Positions 7,948-15,811 of a stretch of 64,000 bases of DNA are shown here, piece by piece. The position numbers and the translations under genes are program-made. This DNA comes from Pseudomonadota bacterium (GTDB taxonomy: Bacteria; Pseudomonadota; Alphaproteobacteria; Rhizobiales; Devosiaceae). Numbering within the stretch: the stretch's first letter is position 1; each line of letters begins with the position of its first letter. The notes beneath the pieces are model-generated. The model searched no databases. It had not been told where the DNA came from and saw nothing but the letters and a program-made list of their open reading frames with translations. The stretch is from positions 124,001-188,000 of the forward strand of contig JAEWGT010000009.1 of NCBI GenBank assembly GCA_023388175.1, given 5' to 3'.

Positions 7948-8928
7948 TCAGAGTGCGTTGATCCGGTCGACCACGCCTTCGGGCCAGTCCTTGGCCAGAT
8001 CGGATTCGAGATACTTCTGCTGGGCAAAGGCGCGGAAGGCATCAAGATCGGGCTCATAGACATCAAGCCCAGCACTCTTGAAGCGGTCGGCCAGTTCGGA
8101 TTCGCGGGCCAGATGGGCGTCCTGGCTGAAGTCGATGGCAACGTCAGCTGCAGCCTGGAAGGCATCCTGCTGCTCGGGCGACATTGCGTCCCAGCTCGCC
8201 TTGTTGATGACCAGCAGGTCGAATCCGACGAGGTGCGAGGTGAGAACGATCTGTTTCATCACTTCGTAGAACTTCATGTTCTCGACATTGGGGAGCGGGT
8301 TGTCCTGCCCGTCAATGGCTCCGGTCTGCAGGCCCGTATAGACCTCTGCGTAAGCCATGGGCGTCGGGTTCGCGCCGATTGCGGTGCCCAGGAACTGCCA
8401 GGCGTCGCCTCCGGGCATGCGCAGCTTGATTCCGGCCATGTCCTCGGGCGTGTTGATCTTCTTGTCGTTGATCAGGCCGACCTGGCGTGCGCCGAAATAG
8501 GTCGGGCCAAGGATGTAGATACCCAACTGGTCTTCGGCCATCTGCTTGAATTCGGCACCGACATCGCTGTCAAAGAAAGTGCGCAGATGGGCGGCGTCGC
8601 GGAAGAGATAAGCTGAAGTCAGCACCGACCAGGCCGGGATCTGGTTGGAAATGTCCTGCGGCGCGATATTGCTCATTTCCAGATTGTTGCGCTGCAGGGC
8701 TACGAGCTCGGTGCCCTGCTTGAAGAGATTGCCGCCCAGATAGGGTTCGATCGTGACGCTGTCGGCGACCTGCGAGGACAGCAGATTCATCATCTCGGCA
8801 CGAATGTCCTGCTCGGAGAACACGGCCGAGAAGCGCAGGACCGGCTTATCCTGTGCAAGGGTCGGGAATGCCGCTGCAAGCAGTATGCCGCCCACCATGA
8901 GGGCGCGGCGAGAAAGTGAAATCGTCAT
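7948..8928 (-). CDS. TRAP transporter substrate-binding protein (DctP family)
   Basis: This is the periplasmic solute receptor of the TRAP system. ATG 8928 has a strong GGGAGGAA ribosome site 5-6 nt upstream, and the product starts with a signal peptide (MTISLSRRALMVGGILLAAA, cleaved near TLAQ). The DctP fold motif is visible in the middle (IKLRMPGGDAWQFLGTAIGA, then AEVYTGLQTGAIDGQDNPL). It is the first gene of the TRAP-aroQ operon. The shared operator at 9042-9061 lies upstream. The ligand is probably quinate or shikimate by context. Confidence 0.9.
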   Translation of the reverse strand: MTISLSRRALMVGGILLAAAFPTLAQDKPVLRFSAVFSEQDIRAEMMNLLSSQVADSVTIEPYLGGNLFKQGTELVALQRNNLEMSNIAPQDISNQIPAWSVLTSAYLFRDAAHLRTFFDSDVGAEFKQMAEDQLGIYILGPTYFGARQVGLINDKKINTPEDMAGIKLRMPGGDAWQFLGTAIGANPTPMAYAEVYTGLQTGAIDGQDNPLPNVENMKFYEVMKQIVLTSHLVGFDLLVINKASWDAMSPEQQDAFQAAADVAIDFSQDAHLARESELADRFKSAGLDVYEPDLDAFRAFAQQKYLESDLAKDWPEGVVDRINAL

Positions 8929-9041
8929 CAATGTTCCTCCCAGAAGCGCCATGCGCTCCATTGCTTGTTTCCTGTCAAAGCGCCTTCATTCTGGGCTTCG
9001 TCAGACGCCGACAACCTCCCGTCGCCGACTTCGTGCCACTT

Positions 9042-9061
9042 TGTACGAAATAGTTCGTTCA
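9042..9061. promoter_or_regulatory. Palindromic operator, copy 1 (quinate/shikimate regulon)
   Basis: TGTACGAAATAGTTCGTTCA matches the perfect palindrome found at 19920-19939 at 18 of 20 positions. It lies in the divergent region between the TRAP operon and the GntR gene, 113 nt before the dctP start. It is the probable binding site of the TetR protein encoded at 10894. Confidence 0.65.
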
Positions 9062-9114
9062 TGTCAATGCGCCGCCATGCGAAAATATGGGCGCTTTCAT
9101 TTCATCTGCTGGAG

Positions 9115-9126
9115 AGATATATATCT
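9115..9126. promoter_or_regulatory. AT-rich 12-bp palindrome before the GntR gene
   Basis: AGATATATATCT is a perfect 12-bp palindrome 29 nt before the ATG at 9156. GntR/FadR-type regulators bind short AT-rich palindromes near their own promoter, so this may be an autoregulatory site. The motif is short and the assignment is weak. Confidence 0.3.
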
Positions 9127-9155
9127 GATAAAATAGATTTTGCCAGTTGAGTCTC

Positions 9156-9836
9156 ATGTCTGATGCAATCCAGCCTGCCCTGACCCGGGGCGATGCGACC
9201 TATGCGAGACTGCGGGGGGACATCATCGCCTGCAGCCTTCCGCCCGGCCACAAGCTGCGGCTCGACGCTCTGAGGGAGCAGTATGAGGTTGGAATCAGCA
9301 CTCTGCGCGAGATTCTCAATCGGCTTGCCAGTGAATCTCTGGTCCTTGCCGAGGGGCAGAAGGGTTTTGTGGTCGCGCCGGCGACCGTCCAGGATTTACG
9401 CGAGATTGCCGATCTTCGCCTCTTGCTGGAAAGCCATGCCATGCGCCTGTCCTTCGCCAATGGTGATCTGGAATGGGAAGGACGGGTGGTTGCGGCCCAT
9501 CACAAGCTGGCCGCCACTGAACAGCGGTTACTCGCGGGTCAGCAAAAGCATACCGTCTATTGGGTGCGTTATGACTTTGCTTTTCACAACGCCTTGATTT
9601 CAGCCTGCGGCTCGCAGGTCTTGCTTGAATCTCATGCTGCCGTGTTCGACCGCTTCCTGCGCTATCATATGCTGGCGGCGAGTTTCCGTGGCAGCGGCGT
9701 GGTCGATGACCATAAGGCTCTGTTCGAGATGGCGCTGAAGCGCGACATTGATGGCGCCCTGGCCATGCTGGCCAGCCACGTCAACCGTGGCGTCGATCAC
9801 GTGCTGTCCACTGGAAAGCTCGGCTATCACGCATAG
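9156..9836 (+). CDS. GntR-family transcriptional regulator (FadR subfamily, FCD domain)
   Basis: This is a 226-residue regulator with an N-terminal winged helix (YARLRGDIIACSLPPGHKLR, then STLREILNRLASESLV) and a C-terminal all-helical FCD effector domain in which conserved His and Asp residues are visible (FHNAL, DHKALFEMAL). ATG 9156 is preferred to an in-frame TTG 9 nt upstream. It is divergent from the TRAP operon, which it probably helps control, and ends just 3' of the convergent shikimate dehydrogenase gene. The effector is unknown; a quinate-pathway intermediate is a guess. Confidence 0.88.
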   Translation: MSDAIQPALTRGDATYARLRGDIIACSLPPGHKLRLDALREQYEVGISTLREILNRLASESLVLAEGQKGFVVAPATVQDLREIADLRLLLESHAMRLSFANGDLEWEGRVVAAHHKLAATEQRLLAGQQKHTVYWVRYDFAFHNALISACGSQVLLESHAAVFDRFLRYHMLAASFRGSGVVDDHKALFEMALKRDIDGALAMLASHVNRGVDHVLSTGKLGYHA

Positions 9837-10678
9837 ACTGCGAAGGTGCGGCCCATCTCCGCGCCGTCCGGTTCGACTTCGGTAAATAGCCGGAAAGCGC
9901 GTACGGCCTGGTAGATGGCCATGCCACCACCCGGAAGGACACGGCAGCCCAGAGCACGGGCCTGCCGCAGCAACTCCGTCTCGCGTGGAAAATAGATAAT
10001 GTCGGCCACCCATTGGCGAGGGCGCAACAGGGCGGGGTCGAACGGCAGGCCGGGAAGCTTTTCCATGCCGACAGGCGTGGCATTGACCACGCCGGCTGCC
10101 AGCCCGATCACCTCGCGCAATTGATCGGGGCCCAGGCTCTGGGTCTGAATACCGCTTGTGTCTGCCACGTGCCGCGCAAGGGCCTGCGCCCGATTCTGAT
10201 CGGCGTCGATGAAGTCGATGGATATTGCACCAAGCTGCACGAGCGCCTGGGCCACCGCCGCGCCGGCGCCACCTGCGCCGATCTGCACCACATGGTCGAT
10301 CGCCACATGGCCCAAACCGGTGCGCAGGCTCTGGGCGAAGCCCCAGCAATCAGTGTTGTGACCGACGCGGGCGCCATGGCGCAACACCACGGTATTGACC
10401 GCACCGATCGCCTCGGCCTCAGTTGCCAGCTTGTCGAGCAGTGGAATGATCGCCTGCTTGAACGGATAGGTCACGTTAAGGCCCCGCATGCCGCGTGCGG
10501 CCGCCATGTCGAGCACCGCACCGAGATCAGCATCTTCAAGGCCCAGTCGGTCAAAGTCGATGAGATCGTAACGATAGTCGAGGCCCAGTCGCCGTCCCTC
10601 TGCCTCGTGCATGACAGGAGTGAGTGACGATCCGATGCCGCGCCCCACCAGACCAGTCCAGACTGCAGCATCTTTCAT
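9827..10678 (-). CDS. Shikimate/quinate 5-dehydrogenase (AroE/YdiB family)
   Basis: This is a 283-residue NAD(P)-dependent dehydrogenase interconverting shikimate or quinate with 3-dehydroshikimate or 3-dehydroquinate. Visible features are the substrate loop GSSLTPVMHEAEG, the catalytic Lys in NVTYPFKQAI, the Asp in HNTDCWGF, and the dinucleotide motif IGAGGAGAAVAQAL. ATG 10678 is chosen by homology to the usual N-terminus; no good ribosome site is seen. The neighbouring TRAP uptake genes, dehydroquinase and TetR regulator favour a catabolic (QuiA/QsuD-like) role. Its last 10 nt overlap the convergent GntR gene. Confidence 0.88.
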   Translation of the reverse strand: MKDAAVWTGLVGRGIGSSLTPVMHEAEGRRLGLDYRYDLIDFDRLGLEDADLGAVLDMAAARGMRGLNVTYPFKQAIIPLLDKLATEAEAIGAVNTVVLRHGARVGHNTDCWGFAQSLRTGLGHVAIDHVVQIGAGGAGAAVAQALVQLGAISIDFIDADQNRAQALARHVADTSGIQTQSLGPDQLREVIGLAAGVVNATPVGMEKLPGLPFDPALLRPRQWVADIIYFPRETELLRQARALGCRVLPGGGMAIYQAVRAFRLFTEVEPDGAEMGRTFAVYA

Positions 10679-10838
10679 CGTGCCGCGCTCGCCATCGATT
10701 ACCGCAAAGGCGTGCCGGACGCGATCGTCTTGACTGGACACCTGACCAACTCCCCGGGGCCTGCGGCAAGCCCGCCATCCGCCCTTGTTTTCGCCCGCCT
10801 GTCGCCGGTACAACAGCAGCAGGCGATTTGCCTCAAAA

Positions 10839-10858
10839 TGTACGAACTGGTTAGTTTA
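10839..10858. promoter_or_regulatory. Palindromic operator, copy 2 (quinate/shikimate regulon)
   Basis: TGTACGAACTGGTTAGTTTA matches the perfect operator at 19920 at 16 of 20 positions, with an intact left arm and a degenerate right arm. It lies in the divergent promoter region 35 nt before the tetR ATG (10894) and 160 nt before the dehydrogenase start. This is a position expected for autoregulation by the TetR protein. Confidence 0.6.
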
Positions 10859-10893
10859 GTCAATTGGGGCGCGATGAAAAGGTGTGAGCGCAG

Positions 10894-11580
10894 ATGTCCG
10901 AGACTGGGTCCGAAGTAAGAAAAGCCTCACGCAAGCCATCCACCCGCCAGCAGGATCCCGAGGGCACCAAGAAAAATATCATCGAGGTCGCGTCCCAGGA
11001 ATTTGCTCTCAACGGGCTTTCTGGCGCCCGCATCGACGAAATCGCTGCTAAGACGCGCTCGTCCAAGCGCATGATCTATTACTATTTTGGCGATAAGGAC
11101 GGGCTCTATCTGAGCGCGCTGGAAAGCGCCTATGCCCAGGTGCGCCAAGGCGAGGCAAAACTGGATATTGCAGGGCTCTCACCGGTCGAGGGGCTGAAGA
11201 AACTGGTAGAGTTCACCTTTGACCATCACCACGAACATGAAGATTTCATCCGCATGGTCATGATCGAAAACATCCATCACGGCCAATATCTGGAACGCTC
11301 GGGCGTGGTGCGCGATCTCAACGTCACCGCTATAGCCCGCATTCGTGATCTTTATGAGCGAGGCCTTGCCGCCGGCCAGTTCCGCGTCGGGCTCGACCCG
11401 CTGGAGATCCACTGGCAGATCAGCGCGCTCTGTTTTTTCAACGTTTCCAATCGCGCTACCTTTTCGCGGCTGTTTGACCGCGATTTCGGCGCGCCTGAAA
11501 TGTTGGCCCGCCTCAGGCAGAACAGTGTCGACATGGTTCTACGATATGTGGCCAAGCCCGAAATGCTCGGCAACACCTGA
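10894..11580 (+). CDS. TetR-family regulator, likely repressor of quinate/shikimate catabolism
   Basis: This is a 228-residue regulator. The N-terminal helix-turn-helix is clear (FALNGLSGARIDEIAAKTRS, then KRMIYYYFGDKDGLYLSALE), preceded by a basic, charged arm. The C-terminal domain contains a His-rich stretch (FDHHHEHEDFIRMVMIENIH) typical of one TetR_C subfamily. It is divergent from the shikimate dehydrogenase gene and carries one operator copy in its own promoter. Two more copies precede the TRAP operon and the 3-dehydroshikimate dehydratase. Ligand and direct binding are inferred. Confidence 0.88.
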   Translation: MSETGSEVRKASRKPSTRQQDPEGTKKNIIEVASQEFALNGLSGARIDEIAAKTRSSKRMIYYYFGDKDGLYLSALESAYAQVRQGEAKLDIAGLSPVEGLKKLVEFTFDHHHEHEDFIRMVMIENIHHGQYLERSGVVRDLNVTAIARIRDLYERGLAAGQFRVGLDPLEIHWQISALCFFNVSNRATFSRLFDRDFGAPEMLARLRQNSVDMVLRYVAKPEMLGNT

Positions 11581-11629
11581 GTTCCCGCCGCAGGCTGCCT
11601 AATAAGTCGGCACTCTTGTGCTGCCCCTC

Positions 11630-11655
11630 GGAACGAAAACGCCCCTCGTGCCGTT
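11630..11655 (+). promoter_or_regulatory. EcfG-type general-stress promoter
   Basis: GGAAC (11630-11634), 17 nt, then CGTT (11652-11655) fits the alphaproteobacterial sigma-EcfG consensus GGAAC-N16/17-CGTT. The -10 element lies 36 nt before the ATG of the first small membrane peptide (11692). This predicts PhyR/NepR/EcfG control of the operon 11692-12782. Confidence 0.6.
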
Positions 11656-11691
11656 GCTTGCGCACATGCGTCAAAAACAAGAGGGCTTTTC

Positions 11692-11766
11692 ATGAACAGC
11701 ATCATTTATCTCGTCGGTCTGGTCGTTATCGTCATGGCGATCCTGTCCTTCATCGGCCTCGCCTGA
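11692..11766 (+). CDS. 24-residue hydrophobic membrane peptide
   Basis: The short frame reads MNSIIYLVGLVVIVMAILSF and ends GLA, that is, one membrane-spanning helix with almost no soluble part. GAGGG lies about 7 nt before the ATG, and an EcfG promoter stands upstream. The gene is 24 nt from the next membrane-protein gene, suggesting an operon. Single-helix peptides of this sort often modulate a larger membrane partner. No function is known to me; coding status rests on the ribosome site, promoter and context. Confidence 0.6.
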   Translation: MNSIIYLVGLVVIVMAILSFIGLA

Positions 11767-11790
11767 GCGCCCTGATCAGGAGGATTGACC

Positions 11791-12684
11791 ATGACTATTG
11801 AAACCCCATCCGGCATCGCCGTCGTGGACACCGCATCATCAGCGCGCGATGCGTCCAGCTATGTGGATTGGCCAGCGATTTTTGCAGGCATCGTATTTGC
11901 CTCCGCCATTTCGCTCGTGCTGATCAGCTTTGGATCTGCCATCGGGCTCAATTTCGTTGGCTTCCATGCCCGCGAAGGCGCTCCGGCTTTTCTCATCGCC
12001 ATCGGCGCCGCCAGCTGGTTCCTGTGGGTGCAGATTTCCAGTTTCATGGCAGGTGGCTACCTGACCGGACGCCTGCGTCGTCGTAACTTCGATGCGACCG
12101 AAGACGAAAGCGATATGCGCGACGGCGCTCATGGCCTGCTTGTCTGGGGCGGTGCCCTCGTCATCGGTGCTGTGCTGGCCCTTGGCGGTATTGGCGCGGT
12201 AGCCAACGCCACCGGTCAGGCCGTTTCCACTGCCGCCATCGCCGCCTCCAACGTGGCTGACGACAGTGTGGACGTGACCGATCCCAATGCCTATTTCATC
12301 GATACCCTGTTCCGGGCCAATACTCCGGTGGATCCCGGCCTTGCCCGTGATGAAGCCGGCCGTATTTTTGCCCAGGCGGCAATGACCGATGGTACGGTTT
12401 CCGCCGATGATCGCGCCTATCTGGCCAATGTCGTAGCTGCTAATACCGGTCTCACGCCGGAAGAAGCCCAGGCGCGCGTCGATTCGGTCGCCGCCAATAT
12501 CGAAGCTGCCCGTCAGGACGCTATTGAGGCTGCCCGCATTGCCCGCAACACGGCAATCATCGCCGCCTTCCTGCTGGCCGCCTCGTCGCTGGTTTCGGCC
12601 ATCGGCGCCTATTGGGCAGCCCAGAAGGGTGGCAATCACCGCGATCGCAACACCGCATTCGCTGACGTATTCCGTCGCTTCTAA
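11791..12684 (+). CDS. Conserved hypothetical membrane protein (four predicted helices)
   Basis: This is a 297-residue protein with three hydrophobic segments in the N-terminal half (FAGIVFASAISLVLISFGSA; FLIAIGAASWFLWVQISSFM; LVWGGALVIGAVLALGG). These are followed by a soluble acidic, Ala-rich region that probably faces the periplasm (roughly residues 150-250), and a final helix (IIAAFLLAASSLVSAIGAYW). AGGAGG lies 7 nt before ATG 11791. It sits between two 24-residue membrane peptides and behind an EcfG promoter, suggesting a stress-induced envelope role. Similar rhizobial proteins are sometimes labelled PhnA-like, but I see nothing to support a phosphonate function. Confidence 0.75.
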   Translation: MTIETPSGIAVVDTASSARDASSYVDWPAIFAGIVFASAISLVLISFGSAIGLNFVGFHAREGAPAFLIAIGAASWFLWVQISSFMAGGYLTGRLRRRNFDATEDESDMRDGAHGLLVWGGALVIGAVLALGGIGAVANATGQAVSTAAIAASNVADDSVDVTDPNAYFIDTLFRANTPVDPGLARDEAGRIFAQAAMTDGTVSADDRAYLANVVAANTGLTPEEAQARVDSVAANIEAARQDAIEAARIARNTAIIAAFLLAASSLVSAIGAYWAAQKGGNHRDRNTAFADVFRRF

Positions 12685-12707
12685 ACCGCAGAAAGAGGAG
12701 AAAACCC

Positions 12708-12782
12708 ATGTTTAAAGGTCTGGCACTCTGGCTGCTCGGCGTTCCGATCTGGCTCATCATCATAATTTTTCTGGTCACCTGA
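12708..12782 (+). CDS. 24-residue hydrophobic membrane peptide
   Basis: The frame reads MFKGLALWLLGVPIWLIIII and ends FLVT, a single membrane helix. AGAGGAG is placed 8 nt before the ATG, a near-ideal ribosome site. It is 23 nt after the four-helix membrane protein and is followed directly by an intrinsic terminator (12795-12817), so it closes the operon. Comparable short hydrophobic frames occur in other Hyphomicrobiales, to my recollection. Function unknown. Confidence 0.65.
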   Translation: MFKGLALWLLGVPIWLIIIIFLVT

Positions 12783-12794
12783 CCAGCAAACGAT

Positions 12795-12817
12795 AACGGG
12801 GCTGAGGCCCCGTTTTT
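12795..12817 (+). terminator. Intrinsic terminator of the small membrane operon
   Basis: An 8-bp stem AACGGGGC/GCCCCGTT with loop TGAG runs into TTT. It stands 12 nt after the last stop codon. Confidence 0.85.
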
Positions 12818-12893
12818 CGTTTCTGTGCGCAACTGCCACATTCTGACGAACCCGTTTGCTTTGTTCGATGCCATATCGGCAAGGAGAGCAAAG

Positions 12894-13304
12894 ATGCGTT
12901 TCACCAATCTCTACCCGTTGCTGCAGGTGCGCGACGTTGCAGCGACGGCAGGCTTCTATCGCACTCACTTCGGGTTCACCCCAGTCTTCGAAAGTGACTG
13001 GTACATTCATCTCAAGGGCGACAGCGAGAGCCTGCATGAACTGGCGATCATCCAGTTCGAACATGACACTATTCCCGAGCTTGGGCGGGTACCGAGCAGC
13101 GGCGTCATGCTGAGCTTTTATGTCGAGGACGCGGCCGCCGAAGCCACGCGCCTCGAACAGGCCGGGCTTACCATCGCTCAGCCGCTGCGTGACGAAGTAT
13201 TCGGCCAGCGCCACATCATCGTCGCCGACCCCAATGGCATCCTGATCGATGTCATCACTGCCATCGAGCCGGATCCCGCTTGGCTCAAGGCGCAGGTCGG
13301 CTGA
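12894..13304 (+). CDS. VOC-family (glyoxalase/bleomycin-resistance fold) protein
   Basis: This is a 136-residue single-domain VOC protein with two beta-alpha-beta-beta-beta halves: FTNLYPLLQVRDVAATAGFY at the start and SFYVEDAAAEATRLEQAG, then IVADPNGILIDVI, in the second half. The last motif, with Asp-Pro-Asn-Gly, is characteristic of the fold. AAGGAGAG is placed 6 nt before ATG 12894, which decides the start over an upstream frame extension. Monocistronic. The substrate cannot be told from sequence. Confidence 0.82.
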   Translation: MRFTNLYPLLQVRDVAATAGFYRTHFGFTPVFESDWYIHLKGDSESLHELAIIQFEHDTIPELGRVPSSGVMLSFYVEDAAAEATRLEQAGLTIAQPLRDEVFGQRHIIVADPNGILIDVITAIEPDPAWLKAQVG

Positions 13305-13399
13305 AAAAAGCGCTCGGCATATCAAATACGCTCTGTACCCCTTCCGACTCCCGCCGCATCCCGATAATCTGATGCACGTATCTCAGGGAGGAAGCGCGC

Positions 13400-14527
13400 A
13401 TGTCGGACAAGCGCCTCGGTGTCGGTTTCATCGGCACCGGCAATATTTCGTCGGCCTATCTCAAGGCTATTCTGGGAAAGGACGGCATGCCCGGCTTTCC
13501 AGTGTTGGACATCAAGGCCTTGGCCGATATGCGCCCGGATGCCGCCAACGCCCGCGCCGCTGAATTCGGCCTCAAGTCGATGAGTGTGGAGGAGATGCTG
13601 GCCGATCCGGAAATCGACCTTGTCATCAACCTCACAATTCCGCGTGCTCACGTCGATGTCGGCTTGAAGTGCCTTGCCGCCGGCAAGCACGTCTATTCTG
13701 AAAAGCCGCTGGGAATCACCTATGCCGAGGGACGGAAACTGCTCGATGCCGCCAACGCGGCCGGGCTGCGCATCGGCTCTGCCCCAGACACTTTTCTTGG
13801 CGGCTCCCATCAGCAGGCACGAGCGGTAGTCGATAGCGGCGCCCTGGGCCAGGTCATTGGCGGAACGGCTTTTTTCCAATGTCCCGGCCATGAAAGCTGG
13901 CACCCCGATCCGGCCTTCTATTACGATCTCGGCGGCGGACCGATGCTCGACATGGGCCCCTATTATATCACAGACTTGGTCAACCTTCTCGGACCAGTTG
14001 CCCGCGTGTCGGCCATGTCTTCGCGTTTGCGGAGCGAGCGTGTCATCACATCCGAGCCGAAAAAGGGCCAGGTCATGCCCGTCAGGATCGACACCCATGT
14101 CACCGGCGCGCTGGGCTTCGCCAATGGGGCCATCGTGCAGATTGGCATGAGTTTCGACGTCGCCGCGCACAAGCATGTTCCGCTCGAAATCTATGGCACC
14201 GAACAGAGCCTGATTGTTCCCGATCCCAATTTCTTCGGCGGCGAGGTCGAGCTGCGCAAGCGTGGGCGCGAGGAGCAATGGTCGGCCGTAAAGGTCGAAC
14301 AGCCCTATGCTGACGGCAACTACCGTTCGCTCGGCGTCGCCGACATGGCGCTCGGCATTATCGAAAACCGGCCCCATCGGGCCAATGGCGATCTGGCGCT
14401 GCATGTGCTCGAAGTCATGGAAGCCTTCGAGCATGCCGCCCGGGAAGGCCGCACTGTCGAGATCAAAACCCCGGTCGAGCGTCCTGCACCACTCCGCGAA
14501 AGTCTCACGGACGGCAAGCTGGCCTGA
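13400..14527 (+). CDS. Gfo/Idh/MocA-family NAD(P)-dependent oxidoreductase
   Basis: This is a 375-residue dehydrogenase. The N-terminal Rossmann fold has VGFIGTGNISSAY near residue 6, and the family motif GKHVYSEKPLGI, with its catalytic Lys, follows at about residues 95-107. The C-terminal domain contains GGGPMLDMGPYYI with the conserved Asp and Tyr. GGGAGGA stands 6-7 nt before ATG 13400. It probably oxidises a sugar or inositol-like polyol. No neighbours in a pathway identify the substrate. It ends in a strong hairpin (14539-14576). Confidence 0.88.
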   Translation: MSDKRLGVGFIGTGNISSAYLKAILGKDGMPGFPVLDIKALADMRPDAANARAAEFGLKSMSVEEMLADPEIDLVINLTIPRAHVDVGLKCLAAGKHVYSEKPLGITYAEGRKLLDAANAAGLRIGSAPDTFLGGSHQQARAVVDSGALGQVIGGTAFFQCPGHESWHPDPAFYYDLGGGPMLDMGPYYITDLVNLLGPVARVSAMSSRLRSERVITSEPKKGQVMPVRIDTHVTGALGFANGAIVQIGMSFDVAAHKHVPLEIYGTEQSLIVPDPNFFGGEVELRKRGREEQWSAVKVEQPYADGNYRSLGVADMALGIIENRPHRANGDLALHVLEVMEAFEHAAREGRTVEIKTPVERPAPLRESLTDGKLA

Positions 14528-14538
14528 GCGAGCGCATG

Positions 14539-14576
14539 GAACAACCGGCGGCGTCGCGTTGAGCCGCCGGTTGTTC
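14539..14576 (+). terminator. Hairpin after the Gfo/Idh/MocA gene
   Basis: This is a perfect 14-bp inverted repeat GAACAACCGGCGGC/GCCGCCGGTTGTTC with a 10-nt loop, 12 nt after the stop codon. There is no U-tract, so it may act as a transcript-stabilising or Rho-independent end of non-classical form. Confidence 0.55.
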
Positions 14577-14742
14577 GAACGATCGGTAGGCTTGCCTGCT
14601 TCTTTTGGGCAAAGCCGGAACTTCCGGGGAGGAGGAAAACACCGCCCCTCCGTGCCTTCGTCTCAAGTCAAACGTGAACTTTCAGGCCGCGAGGGCGTCC
14701 GGGACTTATCCCCGGCGACAAAAATGGCCGCATACTCCCTTT
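14577..14742. other. Intergenic stretch without a recognisable gene
   Basis: No convincing reading frame with a ribosome site is seen. The last 36 nt (from TATCCCCG at 14707) are partly conserved in front of the second copy of the RNA-like element (TATCCCCG at 31409-31402, minus strand), with GCATACTC here and GCATTACTC there about 15 nt before the conserved CATCA. This block may hold the promoter of the RNA, but no clear -35 is visible. Confidence 0.4.
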
Positions 14743-14916
14743 CATCAACCGGGAAGCGATGGAGTTGCAACGATCAACTGCCCGGTGACAGTCGGGAGGT
14801 CTCTGCATCGTTAACGGAGGCTGGGTCCGGGGATGGGAAATTCCGGTGCGAACCGGCCCTAGCACACCCCCTGCCAGAAATCCCGGCGCCCGGAGGCGGT
14901 CTTCGTCTCCTATTTT
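14743..14916 (+). ncRNA. Structured RNA-like element, copy A (family not recognised)
   Basis: This is a ~174-nt element paralogous to 31204-31374 on the other strand. Predicted hairpins are: AGTTG/CAACT around loop caacgat; GTCTC/GAGGC around loop TGCATCGTTAACG; CCGGT/ACCGG inside a GGG/CCC pair; and a terminator stem GGAGGCG/CGTCTCC (14892-14910) followed by TATTTT. In copy B the same stems are kept with changed bases (GGTTG/CAACC, GCCCC/GGGGC, AGGC/GCCT, GAGGCG/CGTCTC), which is compensatory change. Loops TGCATCGTTAACG and caacgat and the tail CACCCCCTGCCAGAAATCCC are identical. No long reading frame is conserved. A trans-acting sRNA of two-copy type is the best guess. Confidence 0.6.
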
Positions 14917-15053
14917 ATGTATTCCGAGGCGTATTCGGTCTCCGGGCACCATCAGGCCATAAACCTCCGGCAGGTCTTGGCCATCCGGCAATTCGGCATG
15001 CCTTGCGCGGCGGAATGATCTTTGAAACCAGCGTTAGCGCTGCGGATCTGCGT
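14917..15053. other. Intergenic stretch downstream of RNA element copy A
   Basis: It holds CTCCGGGCACC (14940-14950), which can pair back to GGCGCCCGGAG (14885-14895) just before the terminator stem. Copy B has the equivalent CTCGGGGCACC, so the alternative long hairpin is also conserved by covariation. Beyond 14951 I see nothing recognisable before the convergent gene ending at 15054. Confidence 0.35.
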
Positions 15054-15659
15054 TCACCAGTACCAGCCGAGATTGTCCGCTTTTAACTTGTCGAAATGCA
15101 GCGTGACTGTGGCATCTCTGTCCTGCGCATGGACGCCGCCGACGAATTGCCGTTGCAGTAGCGTAATGGTCTGCTCTGCCGCGTCGTGCCCGCGATAGAT
15201 ATAGTCGAAGCAATCGGACGAATCCTCGGCTTGCACCAGCACCGCGATCTCATCGCGCAGCGCCGCCAGGTCGCGGCCCTCTATGGCCAGTCCGTCCGCC
15301 CTGCCAAAGGCCCGCAGCGACGGCACCCAATCCATGCCCATTTCGCAGAAGTAGCGCTCGTTCCGGAACTCGCCCCGGTCCACGAAGGAAATATCGATGC
15401 TCTCGCTCCAGGGATTGGTCAATTCATAGCTGGCGCCATCTGCATCGGCGGAGAGATAGATATCCGACCAGCCACAATCATAACCCTGTTGATTATAGCA
15501 CCAGCGCTCGGCCCCCATCATCAGCGTGGCAAGATCGGCCGGGCGCACCAGTTTTCCGACCTTGAAGCGATCCACCAGGGCCTGACTGCCGGCGTCGTAG
15601 GCCAGTCCGGGAGCCACGAGCGACAGCGTTGCGGCAAAAAGAGCGATTATGCGGCTCAT
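15054..15659 (-). CDS. Hypothetical secreted protein
   Basis: This is a 201-residue protein with a Sec signal peptide (MSRIIALFAATLSLVAPGLA, then YDA) and no other membrane segment. The mature part has four cysteines (CYNQQGYDCGW near residues 55-62; FCEMG; DCFDY), which could form two disulfides, and many aromatic residues. GGGAGGATT is placed 5-6 nt before ATG 15659. It is monocistronic and divergent from the flavin oxidoreductase gene. I do not recognise the family. Confidence 0.7.
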   Translation of the reverse strand: MSRIIALFAATLSLVAPGLAYDAGSQALVDRFKVGKLVRPADLATLMMGAERWCYNQQGYDCGWSDIYLSADADGASYELTNPWSESIDISFVDRGEFRNERYFCEMGMDWVPSLRAFGRADGLAIEGRDLAALRDEIAVLVQAEDSSDCFDYIYRGHDAAEQTITLLQRQFVGGVHAQDRDATVTLHFDKLKADNLGWYW

Positions 15660-15811
15660 ACTGAATCCTCCCGGTAATCAGCACGATCCTAGACCAGCCG
15701 CCCGGCGTCGAAAACAGGCGACTTGACCCGCAGAGTAATTCGACACATAAGAAGTTACGTGAAAGCGCCTTGGCGGCAGGTGCTGTATGGCGCAGCAGGA
15801 AAGGGATAGCG

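Noticed and set aside
14540..14562. GGAAC...CGTT resembling an EcfG promoter
   Set aside because: The spacing is 14 nt instead of 16-17, and the sequence forms the terminator hairpin of the preceding gene.
14821..14870. Sequence resembling the core of a cobalamin riboswitch (GGGAA...CCGGTGCGAA.CCGG)
   Set aside because: The paralogous copy at 31204-31374 keeps the hairpin but has no GGTGCGAA, and no B12-related gene follows. The other conserved riboswitch boxes are absent.
14307..15086. Open frame running from the Gfo/Idh/MocA gene through RNA element copy A
   Set aside because: It begins inside another gene in a different frame. The part over the RNA element shows paired nucleotide changes rather than codon-like changes relative to copy B.
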